Source: Proteobacteria bacterium ST_bin11 (GTDB lineage Bacteria > Pseudomonadota > Gammaproteobacteria > Methylococcales > Methylomonadaceae). From it: 64,000 nucleotides of DNA. Both the position numbers and the translations under genes were made by a program. Location: the NCBI GenBank assembly GCA_002083615.1, contig MSXO01000051.1, positions 1 to 64,000 of the forward strand. The letters run 5' to 3'. Shown here one piece after another: positions 25,709 to 33,928 of the stretch (positions are counted from its first letter, which is position 1; each line of letters begins with the position of its first letter). The notes beneath the pieces are model-generated. The model made no database searches. It had not been told where the DNA came from and saw only the letters and a program-made list of their open reading frames with translations.

Positions 25709-25724
25709 TGTGCGCTAGCGTACT
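25709..25724. promoter_or_regulatory. Regulon motif TGTGCG-CTAG-CGTACT before the efflux operon
   Basis: Arms and centre match the consensus except for the last base; it is preceded by GTC. It lies 58 bases before the first efflux gene. Confidence 0.55.
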
Positions 25725-25825
25725 TATTAACCGGCGCTTGGTTATTCACGGTGCCGCAGTGGGTGAATCAGGACGATGATGGATTTTACTTTGTCAGATT
25801 TCAATTAGCAGATCGCCTTACATCG

Positions 25826-25864
25826 TCATGTCGCAGAGCCTCTGGGGCACAAATGGATTAACGG
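25826..25864 (+). repeat. Degenerate half of the intergenic inverted-repeat element
   Basis: It shares GTCAT, CCTCTGGGGCACAA and TGGATT with the left arm of the element at 56391-56425, with a changed middle. No second arm is nearby. Confidence 0.5.
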
Positions 25865-26037
25865 ACCCGACAGAGTGCGAAGCGAATCTAAGTTCTATGG
25901 AAGGTTTGAAGCCCGCCATCTCTGACACGGGATAGCCACTCTCCTGCGGGTATGACGGTCTTTCTTCTAACATTGCAACCATTGAGGCCGGAGCCAATTA
26001 CTTGCCGCCCGTCCAATTGAACCTCTGCCCGCACGAA

Positions 26038-26053
26038 TGTTCGACAAACTACA
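26038..26053. promoter_or_regulatory. Weak regulon motif TGTTCG-ACAA-ACTACA
   Basis: The left arm is perfect and the right arm is changed, but GAC follows as in other copies. It lies 120 bases before the DUF4870-like gene. Confidence 0.35.
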
Positions 26054-26172
26054 GACGTCGCCGATTTTTCGGCTCAGAGTCTGGGTACTGCTCGGCGTTG
26101 CCGAGTGCGGTCTCGACTGGCTCACGTTAGCCACGAGACTGCCGATAATTTTTCCCAAAGAGGTAAGTATTC

Positions 26173-26541
26173 ATGAACACCCTAATCCATAGCGAAAAAC
26201 CCACCGAAGACTTCGCTGCATTAAAAAAGCTGACTGCAACGGTCTACTTGTGCCAAGTGCTCACCTTTGCGTTTGCCGGTCTCCCACTATTAGTCGGGGT
26301 AGCGATTAATTTTTTCTATCGCAACAATGTCAAAGGCACCTGGTTGGAATCGCACTTTAATTGGCAGATCAAAACCGTCTGGGTCACCTTGGCCGGGTTT
26401 GCTTTGTCTGGTCTGGTGCTGATGTTGGACATTCAACTTAGCTTGATTGTATTGCTGCCAACCTTGCTATTGTTGATCTACAGAATTGTCATCGGCTGGA
26501 CGAATTTGTCTGCCGAGAAGTCTTTGCAGGATTTAAGTTAA
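26173..26541 (+). CDS. DUF4870-like small membrane protein
   Basis: The 122-residue protein starts behind AGAGGT. It has three hydrophobic segments (about 30-50, 69-85, 88-108) and the motif HFNWQIKTVW between the first two. A conserved aromatic, Gln-containing HFxWQ stretch is typical of DUF4870-type and related four-helix proteins of unknown function. It lies in the stress-type neighbourhood and is convergent with the Crp/Fnr-type gene at 26588. A weak regulon motif lies upstream. Confidence 0.6.
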   Translation: MNTLIHSEKPTEDFAALKKLTATVYLCQVLTFAFAGLPLLVGVAINFFYRNNVKGTWLESHFNWQIKTVWVTLAGFALSGLVLMLDIQLSLIVLLPTLLLLIYRIVIGWTNLSAEKSLQDLS

Positions 26542-26560
26542 GCCGTCTCAGCGCTAAGAT

Positions 26561-26587
26561 GCCGACGCCGTCAAGCACGACGTCGGC
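26561..26587. terminator. Possible bidirectional terminator between convergent genes
   Basis: GCCGACG and CGTCGGC pair in the gap between the stops at 26541 and 26588. There is no strong T-run. Confidence 0.3.
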
Positions 26588-27301
26588 TTATTCGTTCCCC
26601 AAAATACTCTCGTAGGTCTCTCGTTCGGTGCGATAACAGCCGCAAGCGGCGGCTTCCAGGCCATTGCGATCCAAAATCGTAATATTGCCACGCCGATAGC
26701 TAATCAACTTTCGCTCCTGTAAGGAAAGCGCTGCCTTGGTAATGCCTACCCGCCGCACACCAAGGATGTAAGCCAGGAAGATGTGGGTAACGTGAAAGGT
26801 GTCGGCGTGCGCGCGGTCGTGCGACATCAACAGCCACCGCGCCAGGCGTGCCTCCACCAAATGAAAGCGGTTGCAGGCTGCGGTCTGCGCCAGTTGTCGC
26901 ATGGATACATACAAATAGCGGTTCAACTCCAGTTGAAAAGGCCTGCTGCGCTCCAATGCCTGCAAAAACAGGGGGGTGCTTATCCTTAAAGCCAGGCCAG
27001 CACCTATCACCAGTGCTTGAAATGGCGCGATATCGACACCCAAAATCAGGGTAATACCCAGAATACCTTCGTTACCGATTAAACCCACTTCCAGACCGGT
27101 ATCACCATCCACCGGCGTGACCAGGGAAATGAAACTGCCGATGGGAAAATAGACATGCGGAATTTGCGCGCCAGCCAGATAGAGAATCTCGGCAAAGTGC
27201 AGTTCGACCGGTTCGCATTGCGCAAGCAGGTTTTGGCGATCGATAGCGGGCAGGGCGGCCAGCAGACGGTTTGCCGCCGGAACGTTGGGAATGGAAGGCA
27301 C
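26588..27301 (-). CDS. Crp/Fnr-type transcription regulator, paralogue 1
   Basis: I place the start at GTG 27301 (reads as VPSIPNVPAANRLLAALP) because GGAG lies seven bases upstream; the open frame runs 88 codons further without family likeness. The 237-residue protein has a cyclic-nucleotide-fold domain (about 20-130, HVYFPIGSFISLVTPVDGDTGLEVGLIGNEGI), a dimer helix and a C-terminal HTH (about 160-210, with GVRRVGITKAALSLQ). At the position of CRP Glu181 it has Val, while its paralogue at 30672 keeps Glu. No Fe-S Cys cluster is seen, so it is not an FNR-like oxygen sensor. Two copies of the regulon motif lie upstream, suggesting autoregulation. The ligand is unknown. Confidence 0.75.
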   Translation of the reverse strand: MPSIPNVPAANRLLAALPAIDRQNLLAQCEPVELHFAEILYLAGAQIPHVYFPIGSFISLVTPVDGDTGLEVGLIGNEGILGITLILGVDIAPFQALVIGAGLALRISTPLFLQALERSRPFQLELNRYLYVSMRQLAQTAACNRFHLVEARLARWLLMSHDRAHADTFHVTHIFLAYILGVRRVGITKAALSLQERKLISYRRGNITILDRNGLEAAACGCYRTERETYESILGNE

Positions 27302-27443
27302 GGGCGTTCTCCGGCGGTGTGTTGAGGAAGCCCGACAGGAAGATAACAGATGCGAACAGGTGAAAACCGCAATGTCGGTGCTAAGTAGAGGCTTTTTGCC
27401 TGTAGCTTGGGGTGGCAGAGTAGCGGCAAGAGGCCGGGTTGTC

Positions 27444-27459
27444 TGTATGTTAGCGTACG
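27444..27459. promoter_or_regulatory. Regulon motif TGTATG-TTAG-CGTACG
   Basis: Preceded by GTC as in other copies; one base is changed in each arm. It lies 143 bases before the Crp/Fnr-type start. Confidence 0.45.
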
Positions 27460-27516
27460 TACTACGGGCAGAATGGCTTGCGTAAAATAAGCCAATTCTC
27501 AGACTTTCTCGGCGTC

Positions 27517-27532
27517 TGTGCTCTAGCGTACA
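27517..27532. promoter_or_regulatory. Regulon motif TGTGCT-CTAG-CGTACA
   Basis: Nearly perfect and flanked by GTC and GAC on both sides. It lies 73 bases from the previous site. Confidence 0.55.
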
Positions 27533-27727
27533 GACTTTAGCAGGGCGCCGACGTAATCTGAACACAGCTTAGGTGGAGTCACCTAGCAACCGAGAATCAG
27601 ACATCAAGCCACAGCTTGACTGTCACGGTTTCAGCGCAAGATACCAACTTCTGCACAGCTTCATGTATATAAGCCGGCAATAGTGGCTGTTTTGCAACTT
27701 TATAGACTATACACACCGGATAAATTT

Positions 27728-28078
27728 ATGAAAATTAGACACATTTTGATGACAGTACTATTAGCTTTCGGATCGTTCGCCGCGCATGCCGCTGGTAGCC
27801 CGCTGAACGAAAGCTTTACCAACCTGATTCAGCTATCGAACAACGCCTTGGAAGTTGGCAAAACCGGCGATAGCAAAGCCTTCATCGAGAGCGCAACGGT
27901 CGCCTGGGAGGCGATGAAAGTTCAAAACGAAAAGGGTAGTTCCATTCGTCTGCAACGGGCCAACGCTAAGCTGAAAGCCGCGATAAAAGCCGCTAAAGCC
28001 GGGAACTTGCAAGAAGGTATTGCCGAGGTTGAACAAGGCATTGAGGAAATGAAATTGGCAAAGGTTAACGGACAGTAA
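27728..28078 (+). CDS. Exported SmbP-like helical protein
   Basis: The start is ATG 27728. The 116-residue protein has a signal peptide (about 1-22, ending AAHA) and a mature part of short amphipathic helices (FTNLIQLSNNALEVGKTGDS, AATVAWEAM-like, LKAAIKAAKAGNLQEGIAEV). It resembles the four-helix small metal-binding protein SmbP in layout but lacks its many His residues, so metal binding is doubtful. It is followed by an intrinsic terminator at 28130-28151. Confidence 0.6.
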   Translation: MKIRHILMTVLLAFGSFAAHAAGSPLNESFTNLIQLSNNALEVGKTGDSKAFIESATVAWEAMKVQNEKGSSIRLQRANAKLKAAIKAAKAGNLQEGIAEVEQGIEEMKLAKVNGQ

Positions 28079-28129
28079 TAAGTCCAAGAACCCTTCTAGA
28101 ACAGTTTCATGTTTTAGTACGTCGACAAA

Positions 28130-28151
28130 GCCGGTCATTACCGGCTTTTTT
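28130..28151 (+). terminator. Rho-independent terminator GCCGGT-CATT-ACCGGC
   Basis: A 6-bp GC stem with a 4-base loop, followed by six T. It ends the SmbP-like transcript. Confidence 0.75.
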
Positions 28152-28290
28152 GTCACTGCCGTTTAGCCAAACCAGAGCAGACCGTCAGGTTTAGGGGCTT
28201 GTTCGAGGCGCCTTGGGGGCATTCGATGGTGCGCTAACCTAATTGTTTGTGGGAGCGTAAGAGTGGATTGGTGTTACTATTTAAAGCATT

Positions 28291-30564
28291 GTGACAATCC
28301 AAAAAAATCACGCAGTCTTAACCAATACACTTCGCAATGACCAAGAATCCCGCGTTTTCATGAATGCTGCCGACTTACGCAGTTATGCCGAGCAAAAGCT
28401 CGCTGAGCGTTCGCTAAAAGGGAAGAAAGCGCCAATCGACGAGCAACGCTTGTTGCACGAATTATTGGTGCATCAGATCGAGCTCGAAGCCGTCATCGAA
28501 ACCTTGCATCAGACCCAAGACGAGTTAGCGGCATCACAGGCACGTTATTTTGACTTATACGATTTGGCGCCGGTCGGCTATCTCACTGTCAATCAGCAAG
28601 ACCGCATCCTGGAAGCGAACCTAACTGCCAGCCAATTACTGGGCGTGCCGCATCAAGCCTTACTTTCTCAAAGCCTAAGCCATTTCATCGCCTTCAAGGA
28701 TCAGGATAATTATTATTTAAGCCGCAAGGCGCTGAGCGAAAGCGGGGAAGCGCAGAGTTGTGAGCTCAATTTTAAGAAGCCGAACGGCACCCACTTCTGC
28801 GTAAGATTGGAAATGAATCGGACGCTTGCCGTTGATGGTGAGCAGACTTTTCGGATTGTAATCAGTGACGTTAGCCGCGAAAAAGCCAGCGACCAATATT
28901 TACGCCAAGCAGCAGCCATGTTCGAAACCGCCCGCGAAGGGGTGATGGTGACCGATGCAGACATGCGGATTTTGGTGGTTAATCGGGCTTTTAGCGAATT
29001 AACCGGCTATACAGCGGACGAAGTGCTGGGACAAACGCCGCACATCCTGAAGTCCGGTCGACAGAACCAAGCCTTCTACCTGGACATGTGGGAGCAGATT
29101 AACAACAGTGGTTATTGGCAAGGCGAAATCTGGAATCGACGCAAGGACGGCGAAATTTACCCGCAAATGCTCAGCATCAGTGCGGTCCTGGGCGACAACA
29201 ATCAGGTGACCCATTACGTTGGCGTGTTCTCTGATATTTCCCAGCTTAAAGATGCGGTAGCCCGCCTGGAGTTTTTGGCTCACCACGATGCTTTAACCAG
29301 TTTGCCCAACCGTTTGTTGCTGTTTGCCCGCTTGGAACATTGCATCGGCATGTCGCGCCGCGAACGCAAATCAGCGGCCTTGTTGATGTTAGATCTGGAC
29401 CGATTCAAAGATGTTAACGATAGTTTTGGCCATTTAGCCGGCGACGAATTGTTGCAACAAGTCGCGGCAAAATTAAGCTGTCGGCTGCGTGGTATCGATA
29501 CCGTTACCCGCTTAGGGGGCGACGAGTTTGCGATCTTGCTGGAGGATTTGGCGCACCCCCAGGATGCCGCGTTGGTGGCCGCCGAGATTATCGAATCGCT
29601 CAGCGAACCGTGGCGTTTGTCCAACGGTTCGGAAGTGCGGGTTGGCGTTAGCATAGGTATCAGCCTGCTGCCGGAACATGGCGCCAGTTCCGAAGAGCTG
29701 TTGCAACACGCGGACGCGGCGTTATATCGCGCCAAAGCGGAAGGGCGCGGAAATTTTAAATACTTCTCCGAAGACTTGACCCAAGCGGCCTTGCGCCGCA
29801 TCAACCTGGAGTCTTTGCTACGGCGCGCGCTACTCCGTCAGGAATTTGTGGTGTATTACCAACCGCAGATCGAAATCAGCACTGGCCAGATCATCGGCGC
29901 GGAAGCGCTATTGCGTTGGCATAATGCCGAAGAGGGCGCGATACCGCCTAGCCAGTTTATTCCGGTGGCCGAGGAAATTGGCCTGATAAGCGAGATTGGC
30001 GAGTGGGTCTTATCGGAAGTCTGTCGGCAAGGCAAATCTTGGTTGGCTGCCGGGTTGCCGCCGATCAAACTGGCAGTCAATCTGTCGCCGCATCAGATCC
30101 GGCATGGGGACATAGCTGCCAGCACGGCTGCGATACTCAGCCAAACCGGATTTCCGCCCGAGCTGTTGGAGTTGGAATTAACCGAAAGCGCCTTGATGGA
30201 GCGCGAAACTGAGGTGGTGTTAGTCTTGTCTCGCTTACAGGCCTTGGGCGTGCGTTTGGCCATCGACGATTTTGGCACCGGCTATTCGTCGTTGGCGTAT
30301 CTAAAGCATTTTCCGCTGGACATCCTGAAAATCGATAAGACCTTTATCGACGATATACCGCAGTTGGAAGACGATAAAGAAATCGCATCGGCGATTATCG
30401 GCATGGGCCATACCTTGCGCTTAAAGGTCTTGGCGGAAGGCGTGGAAACCCAAGAACAGTTAGATTTTCTCACCGAGCATGGCTGCGATTTTTATCAGGG
30501 CTATTTGAAAAGCCCGGCCTTGGCGGCGAACGATTTTGCCGCGTTGTTGCAGAGTCAAGTGTGA
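28291..30564 (+). CDS. PAS-GGDEF-EAL cyclic-di-GMP enzyme
   Basis: The 757-residue frame starts at GTG 28291; ATG 28360 is an alternative, and neither has a clear ribosome-binding site. Domains: an N-terminal helix (LHELLVHQIELEAVIE) and a first PAS (YFDLYDLAPVGYLTVNQQ); a second PAS with PAC (AREGVMVTDADMRILVVNRA); GGDEF (about 320-480, intact GGDEF at 409-413); EAL (about 500-750, EAL at 538-540, plus DDFGTG and KIDKTF). Both catalytic motifs are intact, so it could make or break cyclic-di-GMP. The ending is the usual QGYLKSPALA. Half of the regulon motif (GGTGCG-CTAA at 28228) lies upstream. Confidence 0.92.
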   Translation: MTIQKNHAVLTNTLRNDQESRVFMNAADLRSYAEQKLAERSLKGKKAPIDEQRLLHELLVHQIELEAVIETLHQTQDELAASQARYFDLYDLAPVGYLTVNQQDRILEANLTASQLLGVPHQALLSQSLSHFIAFKDQDNYYLSRKALSESGEAQSCELNFKKPNGTHFCVRLEMNRTLAVDGEQTFRIVISDVSREKASDQYLRQAAAMFETAREGVMVTDADMRILVVNRAFSELTGYTADEVLGQTPHILKSGRQNQAFYLDMWEQINNSGYWQGEIWNRRKDGEIYPQMLSISAVLGDNNQVTHYVGVFSDISQLKDAVARLEFLAHHDALTSLPNRLLLFARLEHCIGMSRRERKSAALLMLDLDRFKDVNDSFGHLAGDELLQQVAAKLSCRLRGIDTVTRLGGDEFAILLEDLAHPQDAALVAAEIIESLSEPWRLSNGSEVRVGVSIGISLLPEHGASSEELLQHADAALYRAKAEGRGNFKYFSEDLTQAALRRINLESLLRRALLRQEFVVYYQPQIEISTGQIIGAEALLRWHNAEEGAIPPSQFIPVAEEIGLISEIGEWVLSEVCRQGKSWLAAGLPPIKLAVNLSPHQIRHGDIAASTAAILSQTGFPPELLELELTESALMERETEVVLVLSRLQALGVRLAIDDFGTGYSSLAYLKHFPLDILKIDKTFIDDIPQLEDDKEIASAIIGMGHTLRLKVLAEGVETQEQLDFLTEHGCDFYQGYLKSPALAANDFAALLQSQV

Positions 30565-30671
30565 GGTAATCGGGCGGTAGAGGCGAATTGATTCGGCCTA
30601 TCAGCCCAATAGTGCAAAACACTTCGCACCCTCGAGCTGCCGGCAGCGTGCCTAGTTATCAGGCGATTCGT

Positions 30672-31385
30672 TCACCGGCGGGGGGGTAGCAGTCTATCCG
30701 ACTCGGTTTTCACCACTTCGTAGCATTCGCAAACCCGTTCTTCCAATCCCGGTCTATTCAGCACCGTTATGCGGCCTCTGTTGTATTGGATTAAACCCGC
30801 CTGTTGCAATTTGCCTGCCGCTTCGGTAACGCCTTCGCGGCGCACGCCCAGCATGTTAGCGATCAATTCCTGGGTCATGTGCAGTTCGTTTGAGGGCAGC
30901 CGGTCCAGGCTTAACAACAACCAACGACAGAGTTGTTGATCAACCGAGTGGTGCCGATTACAGACGGCGGTTTGGGCCATTTGCGTGATCAAGGACTGTG
31001 TGTAGCGCAGCAGCAGATGCAACATGCCTTCGTAACGGTTGAACTCGTGCATTAACAGCTGCCCGCGCAAACGATAAGCATGACCGGCGCTTTGCACTAC
31101 AGCCCGGTTCGGCATACTGCCGCCGCCCATAAACAGTGCCACACCAATAATGCCGTCGTTGCCGACTACGGCGATTTCCGCCGATGCACCGTTCTCCATG
31201 ACATACAACAAAGACACAATAGAGTCGGTAGGAAAGTACACGTAACGCAGTTCGCCGCCGGATTCGTAAATCACTTCGCCTAGCGGCATGGCGACGTGTT
31301 CCAAATGGGGCAGCAATCGCTCGTATTCTGTATCCGGTAACGCATCTAGCAAATGGTTGCTTTTCGGGGTGTCGAGAATGTTCAT
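30672..31385 (-). CDS. Crp/Fnr-type transcription regulator, paralogue 2
   Basis: The 237-residue protein starts MNILDTPKSNHLLDALPDTE. It has the cyclic-nucleotide-fold domain (about 15-125, VYFPTDSIVSLLYVMENGAS), a dimer helix and an HTH (about 165-205, LIANMLGVRREGVTEAAGKL). The R-R-E-G-V-T-E part aligns with the CRP recognition helix R180-E181-T-V-G-R185: Arg and Glu are kept and Arg185 is replaced by Glu, so the bound site should differ from TGTGA. There is no Cys cluster for Fe-S. Two motif copies lie 95 and 152 bases upstream. It is the likely regulator, with paralogue 1, of the palindrome family in this window. Confidence 0.8.
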   Translation of the reverse strand: MNILDTPKSNHLLDALPDTEYERLLPHLEHVAMPLGEVIYESGGELRYVYFPTDSIVSLLYVMENGASAEIAVVGNDGIIGVALFMGGGSMPNRAVVQSAGHAYRLRGQLLMHEFNRYEGMLHLLLRYTQSLITQMAQTAVCNRHHSVDQQLCRWLLLSLDRLPSNELHMTQELIANMLGVRREGVTEAAGKLQQAGLIQYNRGRITVLNRPGLEERVCECYEVVKTESDRLLPPRR

Positions 31386-31479
31386 CTGCTGCCTTGCTGG
31401 TTATCGGACAAAATGGATTGGCTCCTGCCCATGGGGGCTAGTGTAAACCTTTAGTGTATTCAGAACTAAATTTCCGCTC

Positions 31480-31495
31480 TGTGCGTTAGGGCACA
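31480..31495. promoter_or_regulatory. Regulon motif TGTGCG-TTAG-GGCACA
   Basis: The flanks extend the palindrome (CTC TGTGC ... GCACA GAG). One base differs in the right arm. Confidence 0.55.
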
Positions 31496-31536
31496 GAGCG
31501 ATAGCCGCTTTTCTGAGTTGGGCCAGAATAGGCCTA

Positions 31537-31552
31537 TGTGCGGTAACGTACA
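31537..31552. promoter_or_regulatory. Regulon motif TGTGCG-GTAA-CGTACA
   Basis: Both arms match the consensus; GAC follows. It begins 57 bases after the start of the previous site. Confidence 0.6.
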
Positions 31553-31650
31553 GACCGAAAATCAGTAGGCTATTACCCTGCTGATTTGCGACTTAACCAA
31601 ATGCAATCGTTCGACAACGCTCGACTCAGTCTTTATTTTACAGGGCGCTC

Positions 31651-31773
31651 ATGACCATGTGTGCGACTCGCCGCAGCAACGTTCTTCAGTTGCGGCGGTT
31701 TTTTTTGACCGGCCCTACGCCAGAGAGGGTGCTGCGAGAAATATCTACCTGCTCAGTGAAATCAGAGAACTAA
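31651..31773 (+). CDS. Leader ORF upstream of squalene-hopene cyclase
   Basis: A 40-codon frame begins at ATG 31651 with CAGGG six bases upstream and ends at TAA 31771-31773, three bases before the shc ATG. It begins MTMCATRRSNVLQLRRFFLT and is rich in Arg in its first half. The terminator-like hairpin (31671-31698 plus T-run) lies inside it. I know no family for it. Its position suggests a translated leader coupled to shc that could control the hairpin. The peptide itself may not matter. Confidence 0.4.
   Translation: MTMCATRRSNVLQLRRFFLTGPTPERVLREISTCSVKSEN
31671..31706 (+). terminator. Terminator-like hairpin in the shc leader
   Basis: The stem pairs CCGC-A-GCAAC with GTTGC-G-GCGG (nine pairs, one mismatch) around an 8-base loop, and eight T follow (31699-31706). 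It reads toward shc and lies 71 bases before its start. No plus-strand gene precedes it except the leader ORF, so it is best read as an attenuator. Confidence 0.6.
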
Positions 31774-31776
31774 ATC

Positions 31777-33744
31777 ATGTTAATCGAAAACTCGTCACTG
31801 TCCGATGCGGCTTTCAGGGATCCTGCGGCGCTGACCGGTGCCAAGCCGTTAAACCTGGATACCGCAATTGCCAACGCCAAAGCGGCCTTGCTGAACTTAC
31901 AAAATCCAGACGGCTACTGGGTATTCGAGCTGGAAGCCGATTGCACCATCCCCGCCGAATACATTCTGATGATGCACTTCCTGGCCGAGATCGACACGTC
32001 GCTGCAGACCAAAATTGCCAATTTCTTGCGCAGTCGAGTCAGTTCGGATGGCAGTTACCCCTTATACAAAGGTGGTCCGGGCGACCTTAGCTGCACGGTG
32101 AAGGTCTATTACGCCTTAAAAATGGCCGGTGATAGCCTGGATGCACCTCATATGCTTAAAGCCCGCGATTGGATACTGATGCGGGGCGGGGCGGCCAAGG
32201 CCAACGTGTTTACCCGCATCATGCTGGCGATGTTCGAACAAATCCCTTGGCGCGGCGTACCGTTTATCCCAGTGGAAATCATGCTATTGCCAAAGTGGTT
32301 TCCGTTTCACATCGACAAAGTGTCTTATTGGTCGCGAACGGTGATGGTCCCGTTGTCTATTCTCTGCACCTATCAGGTCAAAGCCCGCAATCCACTGAAT
32401 ATCCAAATTGCCGAGTTGTTTCTGACCCCAGCGGATCAGGAAATCCAGTATTTTTCCCATGTCAAAACCCCGCTGGGCAAAGCGATTTTATTACTGGATC
32501 GTCTCGGTCGATTGCTGGAGCCCTCAGTGCCCCGATTTATCCGCCGCAAGGCTACGGCCAAAGCTGCGGACTGGTTCATGGCCCGTCTGAACGGTGCCGG
32601 CGGGTTGGGCGCAATATTTACAGCGATGGTCAATGCTTACGAGGCCATGGATTATCTGGGTATTCCGGCGGACAACGCCCAACGGCAAATCGCCAGAGCG
32701 GCCATCGATAAATTACTGGTGGTGCAAGAGGATATGGCCTACTGTCAGCCTTGCGTATCGCCGATCTGGGATACCGGTTTAGCCGTGCTGGCGTTGCAGG
32801 AAGTCGATAGCCAGACGGACGATCAGCACAGCCGTCAAGCCACACAAGCGGCGTTACGCTGGTTGGCGAGCAAACAGTTGCGCGACGAACCGGGCGACTG
32901 GCGCAGGAAGCGTCCTAACTTACCTGGCGGCGGCTGGGCTTTTCAGTTCGGCAACAGCCATTATCCCGATGTCGACGATACTGCCGTGGTGGCCTACGCG
33001 ATGTTGCAAGCCGACACCCCCGACTTTGCCGAGAATATTCAGCGTGCCGCAACCTGGATAGCCGGCATGCAATCGCGCAACGGCGGCTACGGCGCTTTCG
33101 ATGCCGACAACGATCATTACTATTTAAATCAAATTCCATTTGCCGACCACGGTGCGCTGTTGGACCCGCCAACGGCTGATGTGAGTGCGCGTTGCATCAT
33201 GCTGTTGGGTAAGCTGGACAAACAAGCACCCACGCACCGCCGGGTTATCGAACGATGTGTCGCTTATTTACGCGCCGAGCAAGAAGCCGACGGTTCCTGG
33301 TTCGGGCGTTGGGGCACCAATTACATTTACGGCACCTGGTCGGTATTGCTGGGTTTTGCCGCAGTCGGTATTGCGGCGGATGATGCGAGTGTGAAGCGAG
33401 CGGCGATTTGGTTGAAATCCAAACAACGCGCCGATGGCGGCTGGGGCGAGGGCAATCTGGGGTACCACGATCCGAAGATTCGCGGCGAATTTGACGTCAG
33501 TACCGCATTTCATACCGCCTTGGCCGTCATGGCCTTGCTGGCCGCCAATGAAACGGCCAGTCCGGCGGTGACCGGTGGCGTGCGCTATTTGTTAAGACAG
33601 CAACAGGCCGACGGTTTCTGGCGGGACGACTGTTTCAATGCACCGGGTTTTCCAAAGTTTTTCTATCTGAAATACCACGGCTACGACAAGTTCTTTCCGT
33701 TATGGGCGCTCGGTCGCTATCGTAACGCGCGGCGCGCAATTTAA
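31777..33744 (+). CDS. shc: Squalene-hopene cyclase
   Basis: The 655-residue protein is full length. It carries the catalytic DVDD motif (398-401, in YPDVDDTAVVAYAML, where the middle Asp protonates squalene). It also has repeated QW-type motifs (for example QNPDGYWVFELEADC, QEADGSWFGRWG, QRADGGWGEGNLGYH, QQADGFWRDDCFN). It cyclises squalene to hopene/hopanol at the membrane, the first committed step of hopanoids that methanotrophs use to order their membranes. Hopanoid-modifying genes are not next to it. Expression may be controlled by the leader hairpin at 31671 and by the regulon motifs at 31480/31537. Confidence 0.95.
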   Translation: MLIENSSLSDAAFRDPAALTGAKPLNLDTAIANAKAALLNLQNPDGYWVFELEADCTIPAEYILMMHFLAEIDTSLQTKIANFLRSRVSSDGSYPLYKGGPGDLSCTVKVYYALKMAGDSLDAPHMLKARDWILMRGGAAKANVFTRIMLAMFEQIPWRGVPFIPVEIMLLPKWFPFHIDKVSYWSRTVMVPLSILCTYQVKARNPLNIQIAELFLTPADQEIQYFSHVKTPLGKAILLLDRLGRLLEPSVPRFIRRKATAKAADWFMARLNGAGGLGAIFTAMVNAYEAMDYLGIPADNAQRQIARAAIDKLLVVQEDMAYCQPCVSPIWDTGLAVLALQEVDSQTDDQHSRQATQAALRWLASKQLRDEPGDWRRKRPNLPGGGWAFQFGNSHYPDVDDTAVVAYAMLQADTPDFAENIQRAATWIAGMQSRNGGYGAFDADNDHYYLNQIPFADHGALLDPPTADVSARCIMLLGKLDKQAPTHRRVIERCVAYLRAEQEADGSWFGRWGTNYIYGTWSVLLGFAAVGIAADDASVKRAAIWLKSKQRADGGWGEGNLGYHDPKIRGEFDVSTAFHTALAVMALLAANETASPAVTGGVRYLLRQQQADGFWRDDCFNAPGFPKFFYLKYHGYDKFFPLWALGRYRNARRAI

Positions 33745-33928
33745 AGCTATCTGGATGCTGTGAATCCCCCATCCCGACCTTCTCCCAGAGTGAGCAGGCG
33801 ATTGTCGTCATTATTCCCTGCAGCAGAACAATCCCTCTCCCTCAGGAGGGACGCAATGGCTAGCCGGCTTGGCAGCGTTTTATGATGGGCTGAATAGTGA
33901 CGCTTTTTTATGTATCAGAGGGTCTCTT

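Larger units (their letters stand above)
25652..26172. other. Intergenic region with two regulon motifs and a repeat half
   Basis: It holds the motif at 25709, a degenerate half of the 56391-56535 repeat element (25826-25864), and a weak motif at 26038. The efflux operon and the DUF4870-like gene diverge from here. No gene is seen. Confidence 0.5.
27302..27727. other. Regulatory region with two motif copies, between divergent genes
   Basis: It contains motif sites at 27444 and 27517 between the Crp/Fnr-type gene (minus) and the SmbP-like gene (plus). No other gene is seen. Confidence 0.5.
31386..31650. promoter_or_regulatory. Regulatory region before paralogue 2 and shc
   Basis: It carries motif sites at 31480 and 31537 between divergent genes: the Crp/Fnr-type gene (minus) and the shc leader (plus). 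No gene is seen. Confidence 0.5.

Noticed and set aside
28228..28243. GGTGCG-CTAA-CCTAAT before the GGDEF-EAL gene as a regulon site
   Set aside because: Only the left half matches; it is mentioned with the gene but not counted as a site.
31659..32090. A 143-codon plus-strand frame overlapping the start of shc
   Set aside because: It is out of frame with shc and has no family likeness; it is a shadow of the leader and shc.
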